Source of the DNA: Mycobacteriales bacterium | Lineage (GTDB): Bacteria > Actinomycetota > Actinomycetes > Mycobacteriales > SCTD01 | Length of the DNA stretch: 64,000 nt | NCBI GenBank assembly: GCA_030697205.1 | Contig: JAUYQP010000034.1 | Location: 110,304-174,303, forward strand | Direction: 5' to 3' | Part shown: positions 25,793-33,626 of the stretch, piece by piece | How positions within the stretch are numbered: the first letter of the stretch is position 1 | Layout of the letters: each line of letters begins with the position of its first letter | Program-made: the position numbers and the translations under genes | The notes under the pieces: generated by a model | The model's input: only the letters and a program-made list of their open reading frames with translations | Database searches by the model: none | Told to the model about the DNA's origin: nothing

Positions 25793-27262
25793 TCAGTCGT
25801 TGTCGCGCTGAGGTGCTCCTGCCGTGACGACGAAGGTCGACGGGCTCAGTCTGGTCCAGACCAAGGGCACCGCGGGGCGCATCTCGGGTGGCGGACCTGG
25901 CCGCGGATCCAGGGGCTCGCGCAGCTCCTCGACCACCTTTGCTGTCAGCTTGTGTGGCGCCTCGGGACCGGCGCGCTGAACGAGCAGCGCACCGACGGCC
26001 CAGAAGAAGGGCACCGCGCCGAACGGCGACTCGAGGATGACCCCGACCAGGCTCGCGACCAGCAGACTGCCAACCGTGAAGACCAGCAGCAGGTCGACGT
26101 CGCGGACGCGCCTCCCGCGCCGCAGGAGCTGGCGCGCGGCGGCGGCCAGCGCGGCGAGGGTCCACGCGAGAAGGCCGACGCCGACCAGGCCGAGGCGCGC
26201 GTAGGTGTTGAGCACGTAGTTGTGGGGGGCCCGCACATCCTTGAACGTTGTGCCTTCGAAACGCTCGTCACCGCCCGATGCCCCGAGGAAGTCGGTCCCG
26301 AAGCCCACCCCGGCCACAACGCGGGACGGGGACGACTGCATGTAGCGGAGGACGTCGGTCCACGCCTCGACGCGCGCGTCAGTGGTCCCGCTCGCTGCGT
26401 TGCCGCTGAACTCGGCGTCGCCGCTTAGCCGCCCGTAGATCGCGGTCCGTGGCACCAGGACGAGTGCCAGCACGAGAAGGACGGCCGCCGAGGGGAGCAC
26501 GACGGTGCGAGGCAGCCGCAGCAGGCTGCGCCTACGGTCGGCGAACAGAATGCCCAGCACGACGATGAGGGCAAGGACCGCGGCGCGGTTGGCGACCTGC
26601 AGCACGAGCAGCGAGGACCAGACGCCGCACGCCGCCGCGAGCGCGCCTTGCCACGAGCGGAAGGCGACGAGGGCACGCGCGAGAAAGACGCCAGCGGTGA
26701 TCGCCAGCACCGCCCCGTCGAAGTCCGCGCGGATCTCGAAGATGCGGACCTTTCCGCCGAGCAGCGGCATGCTCGCGGTCAGCGCCCCGACGTACTTCGA
26801 CACTGTGACCCAGCCGAGGTGCGCGAGCAGCGCAGCTCTCAGCACCTGCGACGTCCGACCCCAGTCGACCTCCCGGCCCGCGAGGAAGGGGAACAGGGCC
26901 ACGCAGGCGTAGAGGTACGGCGCCACATCGCGCAGCCCGCTTCGGTCGGGCAACCCCCCGGCCGCCAGACGGAGCAGACACCAAGCGAGCAGAGCACCGA
27001 GCGGGAGCAGAGGGCGCCACCCGCTCCGGAGCACCGCCCAGCGGGCGCGCAGCCAGGCGCGATGCTGGCTCAAGAGCCACACGACGGTGCCGACGAGCAG
27101 GACGTCGGTGATGTAGACCGCCCGGGAAGGCAGACCGAAGTAGCTCCCCCAACGGCCACACGTGAGCAGGAAGGCGACGACTACGGTGCCCGGGACCAGG
27201 CGCAGCGCAGCAGCGTCCTGGGCGTCCGAGGATCGTCGGGCGCTGTCGATGGCGGCGGGCAC
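25793..27262 (-). CDS. O-antigen polymerase/ligase family protein (Wzy/WaaL-like)
   Basis: A 489-residue polytopic membrane protein with about 11-12 spans and one large extracytoplasmic loop (roughly residues 270-335), which contains RAPHNYVLNTYARLGLVGVG, the His-bearing motif of the O-antigen ligase/polymerase family. Other family-like parts are LQVANRAAVLALIVVLGILF and AGVGFGTDFLGASGG. In this locus it is the natural candidate for the Wzy polymerase of the repeat units. A proline-rich cytoplasmic tail of about 70 residues follows the last span. Whether it polymerises or ligates cannot be told from sequence alone. Confidence 0.82.
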   Translation of the reverse strand: MPAAIDSARRSSDAQDAAALRLVPGTVVVAFLLTCGRWGSYFGLPSRAVYITDVLLVGTVVWLLSQHRAWLRARWAVLRSGWRPLLPLGALLAWCLLRLAAGGLPDRSGLRDVAPYLYACVALFPFLAGREVDWGRTSQVLRAALLAHLGWVTVSKYVGALTASMPLLGGKVRIFEIRADFDGAVLAITAGVFLARALVAFRSWQGALAAACGVWSSLLVLQVANRAAVLALIVVLGILFADRRRSLLRLPRTVVLPSAAVLLVLALVLVPRTAIYGRLSGDAEFSGNAASGTTDARVEAWTDVLRYMQSSPSRVVAGVGFGTDFLGASGGDERFEGTTFKDVRAPHNYVLNTYARLGLVGVGLLAWTLAALAAAARQLLRRGRRVRDVDLLLVFTVGSLLVASLVGVILESPFGAVPFFWAVGALLVQRAGPEAPHKLTAKVVEELREPLDPRPGPPPEMRPAVPLVWTRLSPSTFVVTAGAPQRDND

Positions 27263-27322
27263 GGCTCCAGGGTAGGCGGATGGCCTTCAGCCGCTCGACA
27301 TCGAGGCGTCATTCAGCTTTGG

Positions 27323-27328
27323 TAGAAT
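27323..27328 (+). promoter_or_regulatory. -10 element (TAGAAT) of the lipoprotein gene
   Basis: TAGAAT, close to the TATAAT consensus, lies 5 nt before the GTG at 27334. This favours 27334 over the earlier ATG at 27280 and gives a leaderless transcript. Confidence 0.55.
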
Positions 27329-27333
27329 TGACC

Positions 27334-27843
27334 GTGTCTTCCTCCCGCTTTACCCGACCCCTGGCCACTTTCGGCCTGTCCCTCGCCATCACGCTGACCG
27401 CCTCAGCGTGTGTGTCCTCGACGGACGACGACGACCGCACTCCGGCCCCCGCCGCAGGACCGCTGGCGGGAGTGCCCGACCTCAACAGCAACCAGCGCGG
27501 CGACCTCTCCCGCCGCCTCGCCGCCATCGACAAGAACCTCGTGGCGGACCTTGACCTCGCGGTGACGCGGGCCCGCTACGTCTGCAAGCAGATCCTCGAG
27601 GGGCAGCTCTCGGCCGAGAAGCTAGACGCTTTCGCCATCCAGCAGTACCTGGGAGGGGAGGTCTCGGGGATCACGCCGGATGGCGCCTCTTCTATCGTTG
27701 CAGCGACCAAAGCTGCCTTCTGCCCGGATCCCAACGCCGCCCCCGCGCCGTCCGCAGGGCTGAACGAGCCCTCCGTGTCTCCGTCTCAGACTCAGACTTC
27801 GGTGACGCCCACTCGGCCTTCTGCTCAGCCTTCTGCGTCCTAG
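27334..27843 (+). CDS. Secreted lipoprotein, DUF732-like
   Basis: A 169-residue protein starting at GTG 27334. It has a short basic N-terminus, a hydrophobic core (LATFGLSLAITL) and the lipobox LTASAC, so Cys becomes lipidated on the outer membrane face. The folded part (residues about 40-130) is small and helical with a Cys in YVCKQILEG and another in AAFCPD, which recalls the two-cysteine DUF732 family of actinobacteria. The tail is a Ser/Thr/Pro-rich linker. It lies convergent to the initiating transferase gene (10-nt gap). Function unknown. Confidence 0.7.
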   Translation: MSSSRFTRPLATFGLSLAITLTASACVSSTDDDDRTPAPAAGPLAGVPDLNSNQRGDLSRRLAAIDKNLVADLDLAVTRARYVCKQILEGQLSAEKLDAFAIQQYLGGEVSGITPDGASSIVAATKAAFCPDPNAAPAPSAGLNEPSVSPSQTQTSVTPTRPSAQPSAS

Positions 27844-27853
27844 GGCCAGATCG

Positions 27854-29329
27854 CTAGTAGGCTCCTGACCCGCGTATTACGGCAAACATCGTCTTCCACA
27901 GGATCATGAAGTCGAGCGCGACCGACCAGTTCTCGACGTAGTAGAGGTCAAGGCGCACGGCCTCGTCCCACTCCAGGTCGGCGCGGCCGCTGACCTGCCA
28001 CAGGCCGGTCATGCCCGGCTTGACGAGAAGCCTGCGGTGCACGTGGTCGGCGTACTGGTCGACCTCGGTCTGCAGCGGCGGCCGGGGGCCGACGAGGGAC
28101 ATCGAACCGAGCACGACGTTGAAGAGCTGGGGGAGCTCGTCGAGGGAGTACTTGCGGATCGTGATGCCGATCCGGGTGAGCCGTGGGTCCTGCTTCATCT
28201 TGAACAGCGGGCCGTCGTGCTCGTTGTGGGCGGCCAGGTCCGCGAGCATCCGGTCGGCGTCGACGCGCATGCTTCGGAACTTCCAGATGCGGAAGGACCG
28301 GCCGTCGCGACCGACCCGCTCCTGGCGGTAGAAGACCGGGCCGCCGTCCTCCCGCTTGATGAGGGCCGCGATCACCACGAGGACCGGTGCGAGGAGCAGG
28401 ACGAGCACGAGCGCTGCAACGAGGTCGATGAGGTCCTTGACGAGCTTGCGGACGCCGCCAAAGGTCGGCTCCTCGACGTGGAGCAATGGCAGGCCCGCGA
28501 CCGGCCGCACGTGGATGCGCGGCCCGGCGACGTCGGTGAGCGCCGGCGAGAGCGCCAGGTCGACCCCGGTGCCCTCGAGGTCCCAGGCGAGCTCGCGGAG
28601 CTCGCGGGTCGACAGCGCGCTGGTGCCTGCCACCGCGACGGTGTCGGCCTGCACGCTGGCCAGCCTGCCGGCGAGATCGCGCGCGGCCCCCAGAAGGGGA
28701 ATGGTTTCACCGGCCACCTCGACCGGGCGGGTCTCGTAGTCGGGCAGGCAGGCGGCCACGACGCGCATCCCGGTGTAGCGCTCGCGCACGATGCGGGCGG
28801 CGAGCGCGGAAACCTCCTCGTGGGAGCCGACCAGGACCGCCCGGTGCTGGGCGTAACCGCGCAGGCGGAGCGCGACGATGACCTTGCGAGCGGCGTAGCG
28901 CCCCAGAACGAGCAGGACGAGGCCGAGCGGTAGCGCCACGGCGACGAACCCACGCGACAGGTCGACCTTGAAGACGAAGACCGTGGTGCTGACCAGCGCG
29001 GTGAAGCGCACGGTCGCGTTGACGACCCGCTTGAACTCCTCGGACCCGTTGCCGAGGAAGCGGGCCTCGTAGGCCCGGCTCGCGGCGAGCATGAGGATCC
29101 ACGCGGGCGCGAAGATCGCGGCGACCTCGGTGTAGCCGAGGCCGGTGGTGGTCCCCACCGCGACGTCGCCCTCGGGACCGCCGAACCTGACCAGCAGCGC
29201 CGTCAGCGCCGCCACTGTCACCAGCAGGGCGTCCACGACGATGAGGCTGGAGCTGTAGGCGGCCTCCCAGGCCGGACGGCCGACCGGACGCCCGACGTCG
29301 GTGAGGGGCACTGCCGGAGCCGTCGTCAC
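27854..29329 (-). CDS. Undecaprenyl-phosphate sugar-1-phosphate transferase (WcaJ/WbaP type)
   Basis: A 491-residue polyprenyl glycosylphosphotransferase that starts the repeat unit by placing a sugar-1-phosphate on undecaprenyl phosphate. The N-terminal half has four membrane spans (SSSLIVVDALLVTVAALTAL onward) and a Rossmann-like cytoplasmic domain (HRAVLVGSHEEVSALAARI). The catalytic C-terminus has VFYRQERVGRDGRSFRIWKF, KYSLDELPQLFNVVLGSMSL, VGPRPPLQTEV and KPGMTGLWQVSGRADL. The GTG at 29329 is the first start. Typical length and all core motifs present; the first sugar (glucose or galactose) is not decidable. Confidence 0.92.
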   Translation of the reverse strand: MTTAPAVPLTDVGRPVGRPAWEAAYSSSLIVVDALLVTVAALTALLVRFGGPEGDVAVGTTTGLGYTEVAAIFAPAWILMLAASRAYEARFLGNGSEEFKRVVNATVRFTALVSTTVFVFKVDLSRGFVAVALPLGLVLLVLGRYAARKVIVALRLRGYAQHRAVLVGSHEEVSALAARIVRERYTGMRVVAACLPDYETRPVEVAGETIPLLGAARDLAGRLASVQADTVAVAGTSALSTRELRELAWDLEGTGVDLALSPALTDVAGPRIHVRPVAGLPLLHVEEPTFGGVRKLVKDLIDLVAALVLVLLLAPVLVVIAALIKREDGGPVFYRQERVGRDGRSFRIWKFRSMRVDADRMLADLAAHNEHDGPLFKMKQDPRLTRIGITIRKYSLDELPQLFNVVLGSMSLVGPRPPLQTEVDQYADHVHRRLLVKPGMTGLWQVSGRADLEWDEAVRLDLYYVENWSVALDFMILWKTMFAVIRGSGAY

Positions 29330-29346
29330 GCTGCGACCCGCGTCGC

Positions 29347-29868
29347 TCAGGCGGAGCGCGGGCTGCGGCTGCGCGGGCGCTGGCGGGCCACGAAGACGAC
29401 GGCGGCGCCGCCGACGACGAGCCCGAGGCCGCCCAGCAGGGCCGGCAGGGCGTCGGCACCGCTGGTGGGCAGCGCACCGCCCTGGGCCTCCGCACCCGCT
29501 GCGACGACGGTGACCGTGGCGCTGACGACCCGGACGCGGCCGCTGGTCTCGAGGCCGCTCGCGGCGAGCACGCGCTCCCCGACGCCGGTCAGTGGCACGT
29601 CGACGCTGAAGCCGCCCTCGCTGTCAGCGGTGGTCGTGCCTGTCTGGACGCCGTCGACCGACATCCTGAGCAGCGCACCAGGAGCGAAGCCGCCCCCGGA
29701 GAACGTCACGGCCTGGCCGTCGGCGACCTCAGCGGACGACAGCTCGCCGGCGACGACGCGCACGCCCGCCGGGGGGTAGACCCCGTCGACGGCCTGGCTG
29801 GGTGAGGCGAGCGTGAGCATCGCGAGCAGAGCCGTCACGAGGACGGTCAGCAGCGAGCGGGCACGCAC
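29347..29868 (-). CDS. Secreted protein with LPXTG-like (LPTSG) cell-wall anchor
   Basis: A 173-residue exported protein. It has a clear signal peptide (LLTVLVTALLAMLTLASPSQ, cleavage likely after AVA-type residues), a small beta-rich domain (GQAVTFSGGGFAPGALLRMS and VQTGTTTADSEGGFSVDVPL), then LPTSG, a membrane span (PALLGGLGLVVGGAAVVFVA) and a basic tail. The order matches sortase substrates, although the motif has Ser at the usual Thr position. A GGAG site precedes the GTG start. It lies between the initiating transferase and the DUF4012 gene, so it may help attach or organise the polysaccharide at the wall; this is inference. Confidence 0.75.
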   Translation of the reverse strand: MRARSLLTVLVTALLAMLTLASPSQAVDGVYPPAGVRVVAGELSSAEVADGQAVTFSGGGFAPGALLRMSVDGVQTGTTTADSEGGFSVDVPLTGVGERVLAASGLETSGRVRVVSATVTVVAAGAEAQGGALPTSGADALPALLGGLGLVVGGAAVVFVARQRPRSRSPRSA

Positions 29869-29964
29869 GTCTACTCCTATCGGGTGAAGCGGGGAAGATC
29901 CTGAGGCTATCAGCGCACGGACCGCCTCGTGGGGGCCGAGACGGGCGTGCAGCAGACACTCACC

Positions 29965-31779
29965 TCAACGGCATACCGGGGCAATCGTCGTGCGCTTAAG
30001 CGCGCGGGCGAGCGGCTGCTCGGGGATGCGCACCTCCCCGGCGGTCACCGGCTCGTCGACCTCGACGGCGAAGGTGCGGGGCTTGCCGGGCTCGAGGTCG
30101 AGGTAGACCTGCCAGACCGGCAGGCCGGCCTCCATGCCCGGCTCGAGCAGGACGTCGGTCTTGCCGAACTGCGCCGAGACCGGCTTGCCGTCGACGGTGG
30201 CGGCGATCAGCTTGGCTCCGCGGGTCGCGTAGACCATCACCCCGAGGCGGTTGACCCGCGACTGCGTGATGGTCTCGTCCTCGATGCGGATCGTGAGGTA
30301 GGGCGGCAACGGGGTGGCCGGGACCTGGCTGGTGAGGGTCGTCGTGATGACGGCGCGGCGCCGGTCCTTGCTGCAGGACCCGGCGGCGTAGGTGACCTCG
30401 CGGTCGAGGAAGTAGTCGAGCTTGCCGCCGGTCGCGTTGAAGACGACCGGGTAGGCGACCGGCGCCTCGCCGCGCGGGAGGCTGCCGTCGGTCCCGGTGC
30501 GCGCGAGCACGCCGGCGAGGGCAGCGTCCTGGCTCGCCATCCGGAGGTGGCCGGAGCGGACCGCCGTCGACAGGCCCCGCAGCAGCGCCGTGCTGTCCCC
30601 TCCGCCCGCGGTGAGCTTGCGGACCGCCGCTGCGGCCACCAGGTCGAGCTGCTCCTTGCGGGCGTCCTGCGGGCTGTTCGGGCTGGCCAGCCCGGCGTAC
30701 TGCCCGATCGCGAGGTAGTCCTCGAGCTGGTCGGCGGGGATCTGACGCCCGCCGCCGAGATCGACCGGGCCGCTGCCCGCGAGGATGGCCTGCAGCGCCT
30801 TCGCATCGATCATCACGACCCCGTCGAGGGCGGCACCGCCCTGGGCCTTCCAGCGGGCCTCGACGACCTTCGCGACCACGGGCAGGTCGGGGCTGACGTT
30901 GACGTTCTGCCAGATCGAGAGCGAGGCCTGCGCCTCGTAGCGGTCGATCCAGTCCTTCGGCACACCGGCAGGAGCCGGGATCCGGCCGTTCTTCAGCCCG
31001 CTGTTGCTGCCCTGGGAGACCACGTCGAGCTTGCCGGCGCGGGCGACGACCTCGGCGTAGCCGCCGGGCAGCCCGCCGGTGCCGCGGCTCTCCGACGTCT
31101 GCTGCACCAGCAGGAGATAGCGGCGCGGCTTGTCCTTGCCGAGCAGCGCGGGGGAGATCTCCAGGGCGGCGCTCGCGCCCTCCAGAGACGAGCGCAGCTC
31201 GGCACTCGCCTCGGCGAGCTCGGTGCGGGCGTCGGCGACCTGCGCGAGCAGCGCGGAGGTGTCGAGGTCCTGCACCCGATCGTCGACCTTGGCCGCCTCG
31301 GTCGCGCTGGCGCGCACGCCCGGGGTGACGCTCTCGAGCAGAGCGATGTCGATGCTGCCGTCGGCCCGCCGGGCCTTACCGGGGTCGAGGCCTTCCGCGC
31401 CAGCCAGAGCGGCCGGCAGGACGTCGGCGGCGATGTCGTCGGCAGCGACGGCGAGGCCCCGGGCGACCTGCAGGTTGTTGCCAAGCACCGGGATGGCTGC
31501 CGCGAGGCGCCAGACGGGGTCACCGGTGAGGTCGCGGGCCTTGCCGGTGCTCGCAGACGCGGACGCGATCGCGGCGCGCGCCGCGTCGATCTCGCGGTCG
31601 AGCAGGGCCGACCGGGCCGCCTCGAGCTGAGCCCGGGCGTCGTCGAGCTGCGACTTGGCCTTGACGGCCCGCAGGCCGATCCACGCGCCCGCGGCGAGCC
31701 CCAGCACGACCAGCGTCACAAGGACCCAGGGCCAGCGCCGGCGGCGTCGTACGCCTGTGTCCTGGTCTGTGACGGTCAT
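29965..31779 (-). CDS. DUF4012 domain-containing membrane protein
   Basis: A 604-residue protein with a basic N-terminus and a single membrane span (WVLVTLVVLGLAAGAWIGLR), then a long helical, probably coiled-coil, section (about 40-210) and the DUF4012 core starting with RRYLLLVQQTSESRGTGGLP and GYAEV, followed by beta-rich sequence to the end. DUF4012 proteins are common in actinobacterial EPS loci and their activity is unknown; most of this one lies outside the cell. Two cysteines (one in GSCSKDRRR, one in the last residues) could form a disulfide. It belongs to the end of the EPS locus. Confidence 0.85.
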   Translation of the reverse strand: MTVTDQDTGVRRRRRWPWVLVTLVVLGLAAGAWIGLRAVKAKSQLDDARAQLEAARSALLDREIDAARAAIASASASTGKARDLTGDPVWRLAAAIPVLGNNLQVARGLAVAADDIAADVLPAALAGAEGLDPGKARRADGSIDIALLESVTPGVRASATEAAKVDDRVQDLDTSALLAQVADARTELAEASAELRSSLEGASAALEISPALLGKDKPRRYLLLVQQTSESRGTGGLPGGYAEVVARAGKLDVVSQGSNSGLKNGRIPAPAGVPKDWIDRYEAQASLSIWQNVNVSPDLPVVAKVVEARWKAQGGAALDGVVMIDAKALQAILAGSGPVDLGGGRQIPADQLEDYLAIGQYAGLASPNSPQDARKEQLDLVAAAAVRKLTAGGGDSTALLRGLSTAVRSGHLRMASQDAALAGVLARTGTDGSLPRGEAPVAYPVVFNATGGKLDYFLDREVTYAAGSCSKDRRRAVITTTLTSQVPATPLPPYLTIRIEDETITQSRVNRLGVMVYATRGAKLIAATVDGKPVSAQFGKTDVLLEPGMEAGLPVWQVYLDLEPGKPRTFAVEVDEPVTAGEVRIPEQPLARALKRTTIAPVCR

Positions 31780-31801
31780 CGCCTCACCTTAGCCAGCAAC
31801 G

Positions 31802-31835
31802 CAGCAGGGCCCCCTCCGAGGAGGGGGCCCTGCTG
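31802..31835 (-). terminator. Strong hairpin terminator
   Basis: A perfect 15-bp stem (CAGCAGGGCCCCCTC, 31802-31816, with its complement at 31821-31835) and a 4-nt loop. It lies 15 nt after the stop of the small secreted gene at 31850 and just upstream of the DUF4012 start at 31779. There is no T-tract, as is common in high-GC actinobacteria. Confidence 0.8.
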
Positions 31836-31849
31836 TGAACGACCGAGGA

Positions 31850-32260
31850 CTAGCGGGTCTGGATCAGACCGCCGACGCTCTGCGCGACGCGGGCGTTGCC
31901 GCGAAGGTGGTCGGTGAAGTAGCGGAAGTCGTCACGCGCGATGTAGCGCTGGACGACGAGACCGCGGGAGTTGCCGGTGGTGGCACGCGACAGGTTGAAC
32001 ACGGTCTTGCCGCGACCGCGGGTGTACCAGCCGATGCGCTCGCCGGGGCCGCACTCGAGGTTGCCGCGGACGAGACGGGTGCCGAGGTCGATCGCAGCAC
32101 CCTTCTTCACCAGGGCGTAGGACGGGCTGATGCGCAGCTTCCACGCCTGACCGGGCGGGTAGACGGCGGTGCAGTCGGACGCCTGGGCAGGCGTGGCCGA
32201 GATGCCGATGGCGAGCGGAGCGGCGATGGCCGCGACCGCGAGAGCGGTGAGCTTCTTCAT
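31850..32260 (-). CDS. Small secreted protein, paralog A of a tandem pair
   Basis: A 136-residue exported protein with a signal peptide (KKLTALAVAAIAAPLAIGI, cleavage near AQA-SDC). The mature part has two cysteines and shares, in order, DC..YPP, L..SP.YA.VK.G..I.LG, CG..RIG.Y.R, KT.F.LSR and RDFRYF with the gene just upstream (32423-32827). I recognise no named family. ATG 32260 has AAAGGGG upstream, and a strong terminator follows the stop. It lies at the end of the EPS locus; possibly a small surface or matrix protein. Confidence 0.75.
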   Translation of the reverse strand: MKKLTALAVAAIAAPLAIGISATPAQASDCTAVYPPGQAWKLRISPSYALVKKGAAIDLGTRLVRGNLECGPGERIGWYTRGRGKTVFNLSRATTGNSRGLVVQRYIARDDFRYFTDHLRGNARVAQSVGGLIQTR

Positions 32261-32422
32261 GAGACCCCTTTGGTACTGACTACGTGTGGACTGAAGGCAT
32301 CCAATCAGATGATCGGTGCCCTGCGCGACCCCCCTCGCAAAAGGAGAGGAAGCGCTGGCTTGTGAGCAACCTACCCGAAGGTGAGGTCGATCACAGACCC
32401 TTTGCGGGATTGCAACCCAGTG

Positions 32423-32827
32423 TTAACCGACTTGCACGAGCCCGATGGAGCTGCGAGCACCCACGGTGAAGGCGCTCGAGTTGTAGTTGGCGAAGTAGCG
32501 GAAGTCCCGCTTCGGGGCCAGGCGGTAGGCCCACCCACCGTTGTCGTTGGTGCCCTGGCGCGACTGCAGGAAGAACGACGTCTTGTTCTTCAGGCGGAAG
32601 TAGACGCCGATGCGGCGGTCGCCACAGTCGCCGCCGTTGCGCGTGAGGCTGCCGCCGAGCTCGATGACCGAGCCGGGCTTGACCTTGGCGTAGGCGGGGA
32701 AGGCGACGAGCCGGTAGCTGCCCGACGGCGGGTAGTTGCAGTCGGCGGCCGAGGCGGGCGCGGCGAGCGCGAGCAGCGGCGCAGTCAGGACTGCGGCGCC
32801 GAGCACGGACGCGAGGCGGGACTTCAC
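32423..32827 (-). CDS. Small secreted protein, paralog B of a tandem pair
   Basis: A 134-residue exported protein. The GTG at 32827 is chosen because it has a GGAGAT site and starts a proper signal peptide (SRLASVLGAAVLTAPLLALA, then APASA-ADC); the opening at 32908 adds an unlikely His-rich stretch. The mature part resembles paralog A: CNYPP, AYAKVKPGSVIELGG, DCGDRRIGVYFRLKNKTSFF, SRQGTNDN and KRDFRYFANY. The two conserved cysteines probably form a disulfide. Independent spacing (162 nt) suggests each copy has its own promoter. Function unknown. Confidence 0.72.
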   Translation of the reverse strand: MKSRLASVLGAAVLTAPLLALAAPASAADCNYPPSGSYRLVAFPAYAKVKPGSVIELGGSLTRNGGDCGDRRIGVYFRLKNKTSFFLQSRQGTNDNGGWAYRLAPKRDFRYFANYNSSAFTVGARSSIGLVQVG

Positions 32828-32969
32828 TGGATCTCCCGGATCATGGGTGAGGTGGTGCTGGTGTGACGAACGAGCCGCCATAGAACCGATGATCAACCGG
32901 TTGCGCAAGGCCGGTGATCCCGGTCTGTCCCATGGTGTCCGGTTTCGCTTCGTCGGGTAACGCTGCTCG

Positions 32970-33449
32970 TCAGTCTCGGGACAGCCGGGCCGACAGGTGA
33001 CTCGAGAGCGCGGTGCCCTCGGCCGCCATGTCGATGGCGTACATCAGCTCGTCCTCGACCATCCCGTAGAGCCGCTTGAGCGCCTTGACCTCGCGGGCAG
33101 TCTCGGTGCGGGCCACGACGTCGGTGACGATCTCGATGCGGCGGGCGAAGACGTTGCCGACGTAGACCTCGACGATGCCGGTCGGGTGGGCGAGCAGGAC
33201 CTCGAGGGAGAGGTCGGTCGGGCCGGGGCGCCACCAGCCGCACTCGCTCGCGGCCGGGCGCAGGCGCTCGCCGTCGGGGCCGGTGAGCCAGGTCTGGCTC
33301 TCGTAGTGCAGGAACGGCCGGCCGTCGTGGCTGAAGCGGATCCGCTGCTCGTAGGGGAAGTCCTCCATGCCGGAGTAGCCGCCGATGCCGGTGCCGCTCC
33401 ACTCGCCGATGAGGAAGGAGATCGGCTCGAGCCGGGGGTGCAGGTCCAT
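32970..33449 (-). CDS. Nitrobindin-like heme-binding beta-barrel protein (DUF1794/THAP4-like)
   Basis: A 159-residue protein with the nitrobindin layout: LHPRLEPISFLIGEWSGTGI, then GGYSGMEDFPYEQRIRFSHD, GRPFLHYESQTW and a C-terminal SSHLSARLSRD, where the His is at the position of the heme ligand. Known members form a ten-stranded barrel that binds ferric heme and reacts with NO or peroxynitrite. ATG 33449 fits the family length and has a TACGCT -10 seven nt upstream (33457-33462); the longer open frame to 33779 is not supported. It is a single gene with no functional neighbours. Confidence 0.82.
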   Translation of the reverse strand: MDLHPRLEPISFLIGEWSGTGIGGYSGMEDFPYEQRIRFSHDGRPFLHYESQTWLTGPDGERLRPAASECGWWRPGPTDLSLEVLLAHPTGIVEVYVGNVFARRIEIVTDVVARTETAREVKALKRLYGMVEDELMYAIDMAAEGTALSSHLSARLSRD

Positions 33450-33456
33450 GCTCTCC

Positions 33457-33462
33457 AGCGTA
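33457..33462 (-). promoter_or_regulatory. -10 element (TACGCT) of the nitrobindin-like gene
   Basis: On the minus strand TACGCT lies 7 nt before the ATG at 33449, the same leaderless spacing as elsewhere in the window. Confidence 0.4.
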
Positions 33463-33475
33463 GGGATCGCGGGGA

Positions 33476-33529
33476 GTCGGGATCGCCCGACATCACGCTG
33501 AGCCCTCCGCGATGTTGGCCGATCCCGAC
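33476..33529. repeat. 19-bp inverted repeat, likely hairpin
   Basis: Arms at 33476-33494 and 33511-33529 (GTCGGGATCG... against ...CGATCCCGAC) pair over 19 bp with two mismatches around a 16-nt spacer. It lies downstream of the ATPase/DUF4143 stop (33625) and upstream of the nitrobindin gene, so a terminator for the former is the simplest reading. Confidence 0.6.
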
Positions 33530-33536
33530 ATCGGCC

Positions 33537-33626
33537 ACGGTGATCGCCCTGGAGGCCGGCCGCAACCAGTCGCTCTCGCGCGCGGTCGAGGCTCTCGGCC
33601 TGCTCGGCTACGACCTGGTCGTCGTC
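33537..33626 (+). pseudogene. Remnant of an XRE-type helix-turn-helix gene
   Basis: The plus strand encodes TVIALEAGRNQSLSRAVEAL and then GLLGYDLVVV, which looks like the second half of an XRE helix-turn-helix (compare the TISxxExGR...L..L..LG.xL pattern). No in-frame domain start is left and the reading runs into sequence coding for the ATPase on the other strand. It is interpreted as a truncated antitoxin or regulator gene. Confidence 0.4.

Noticed and set aside
29929..31917. Plus-strand open frame of 662 codons opposite the DUF4012 gene
   Set aside because: Antisense shadow of a family-recognisable protein; composition is extreme in Asp, Arg and Gly, with no domain.
33476..33529. Hairpin considered as a mobile-element terminal repeat
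   Set aside because: No transposase or matching partner copy in the window; terminator is simpler.
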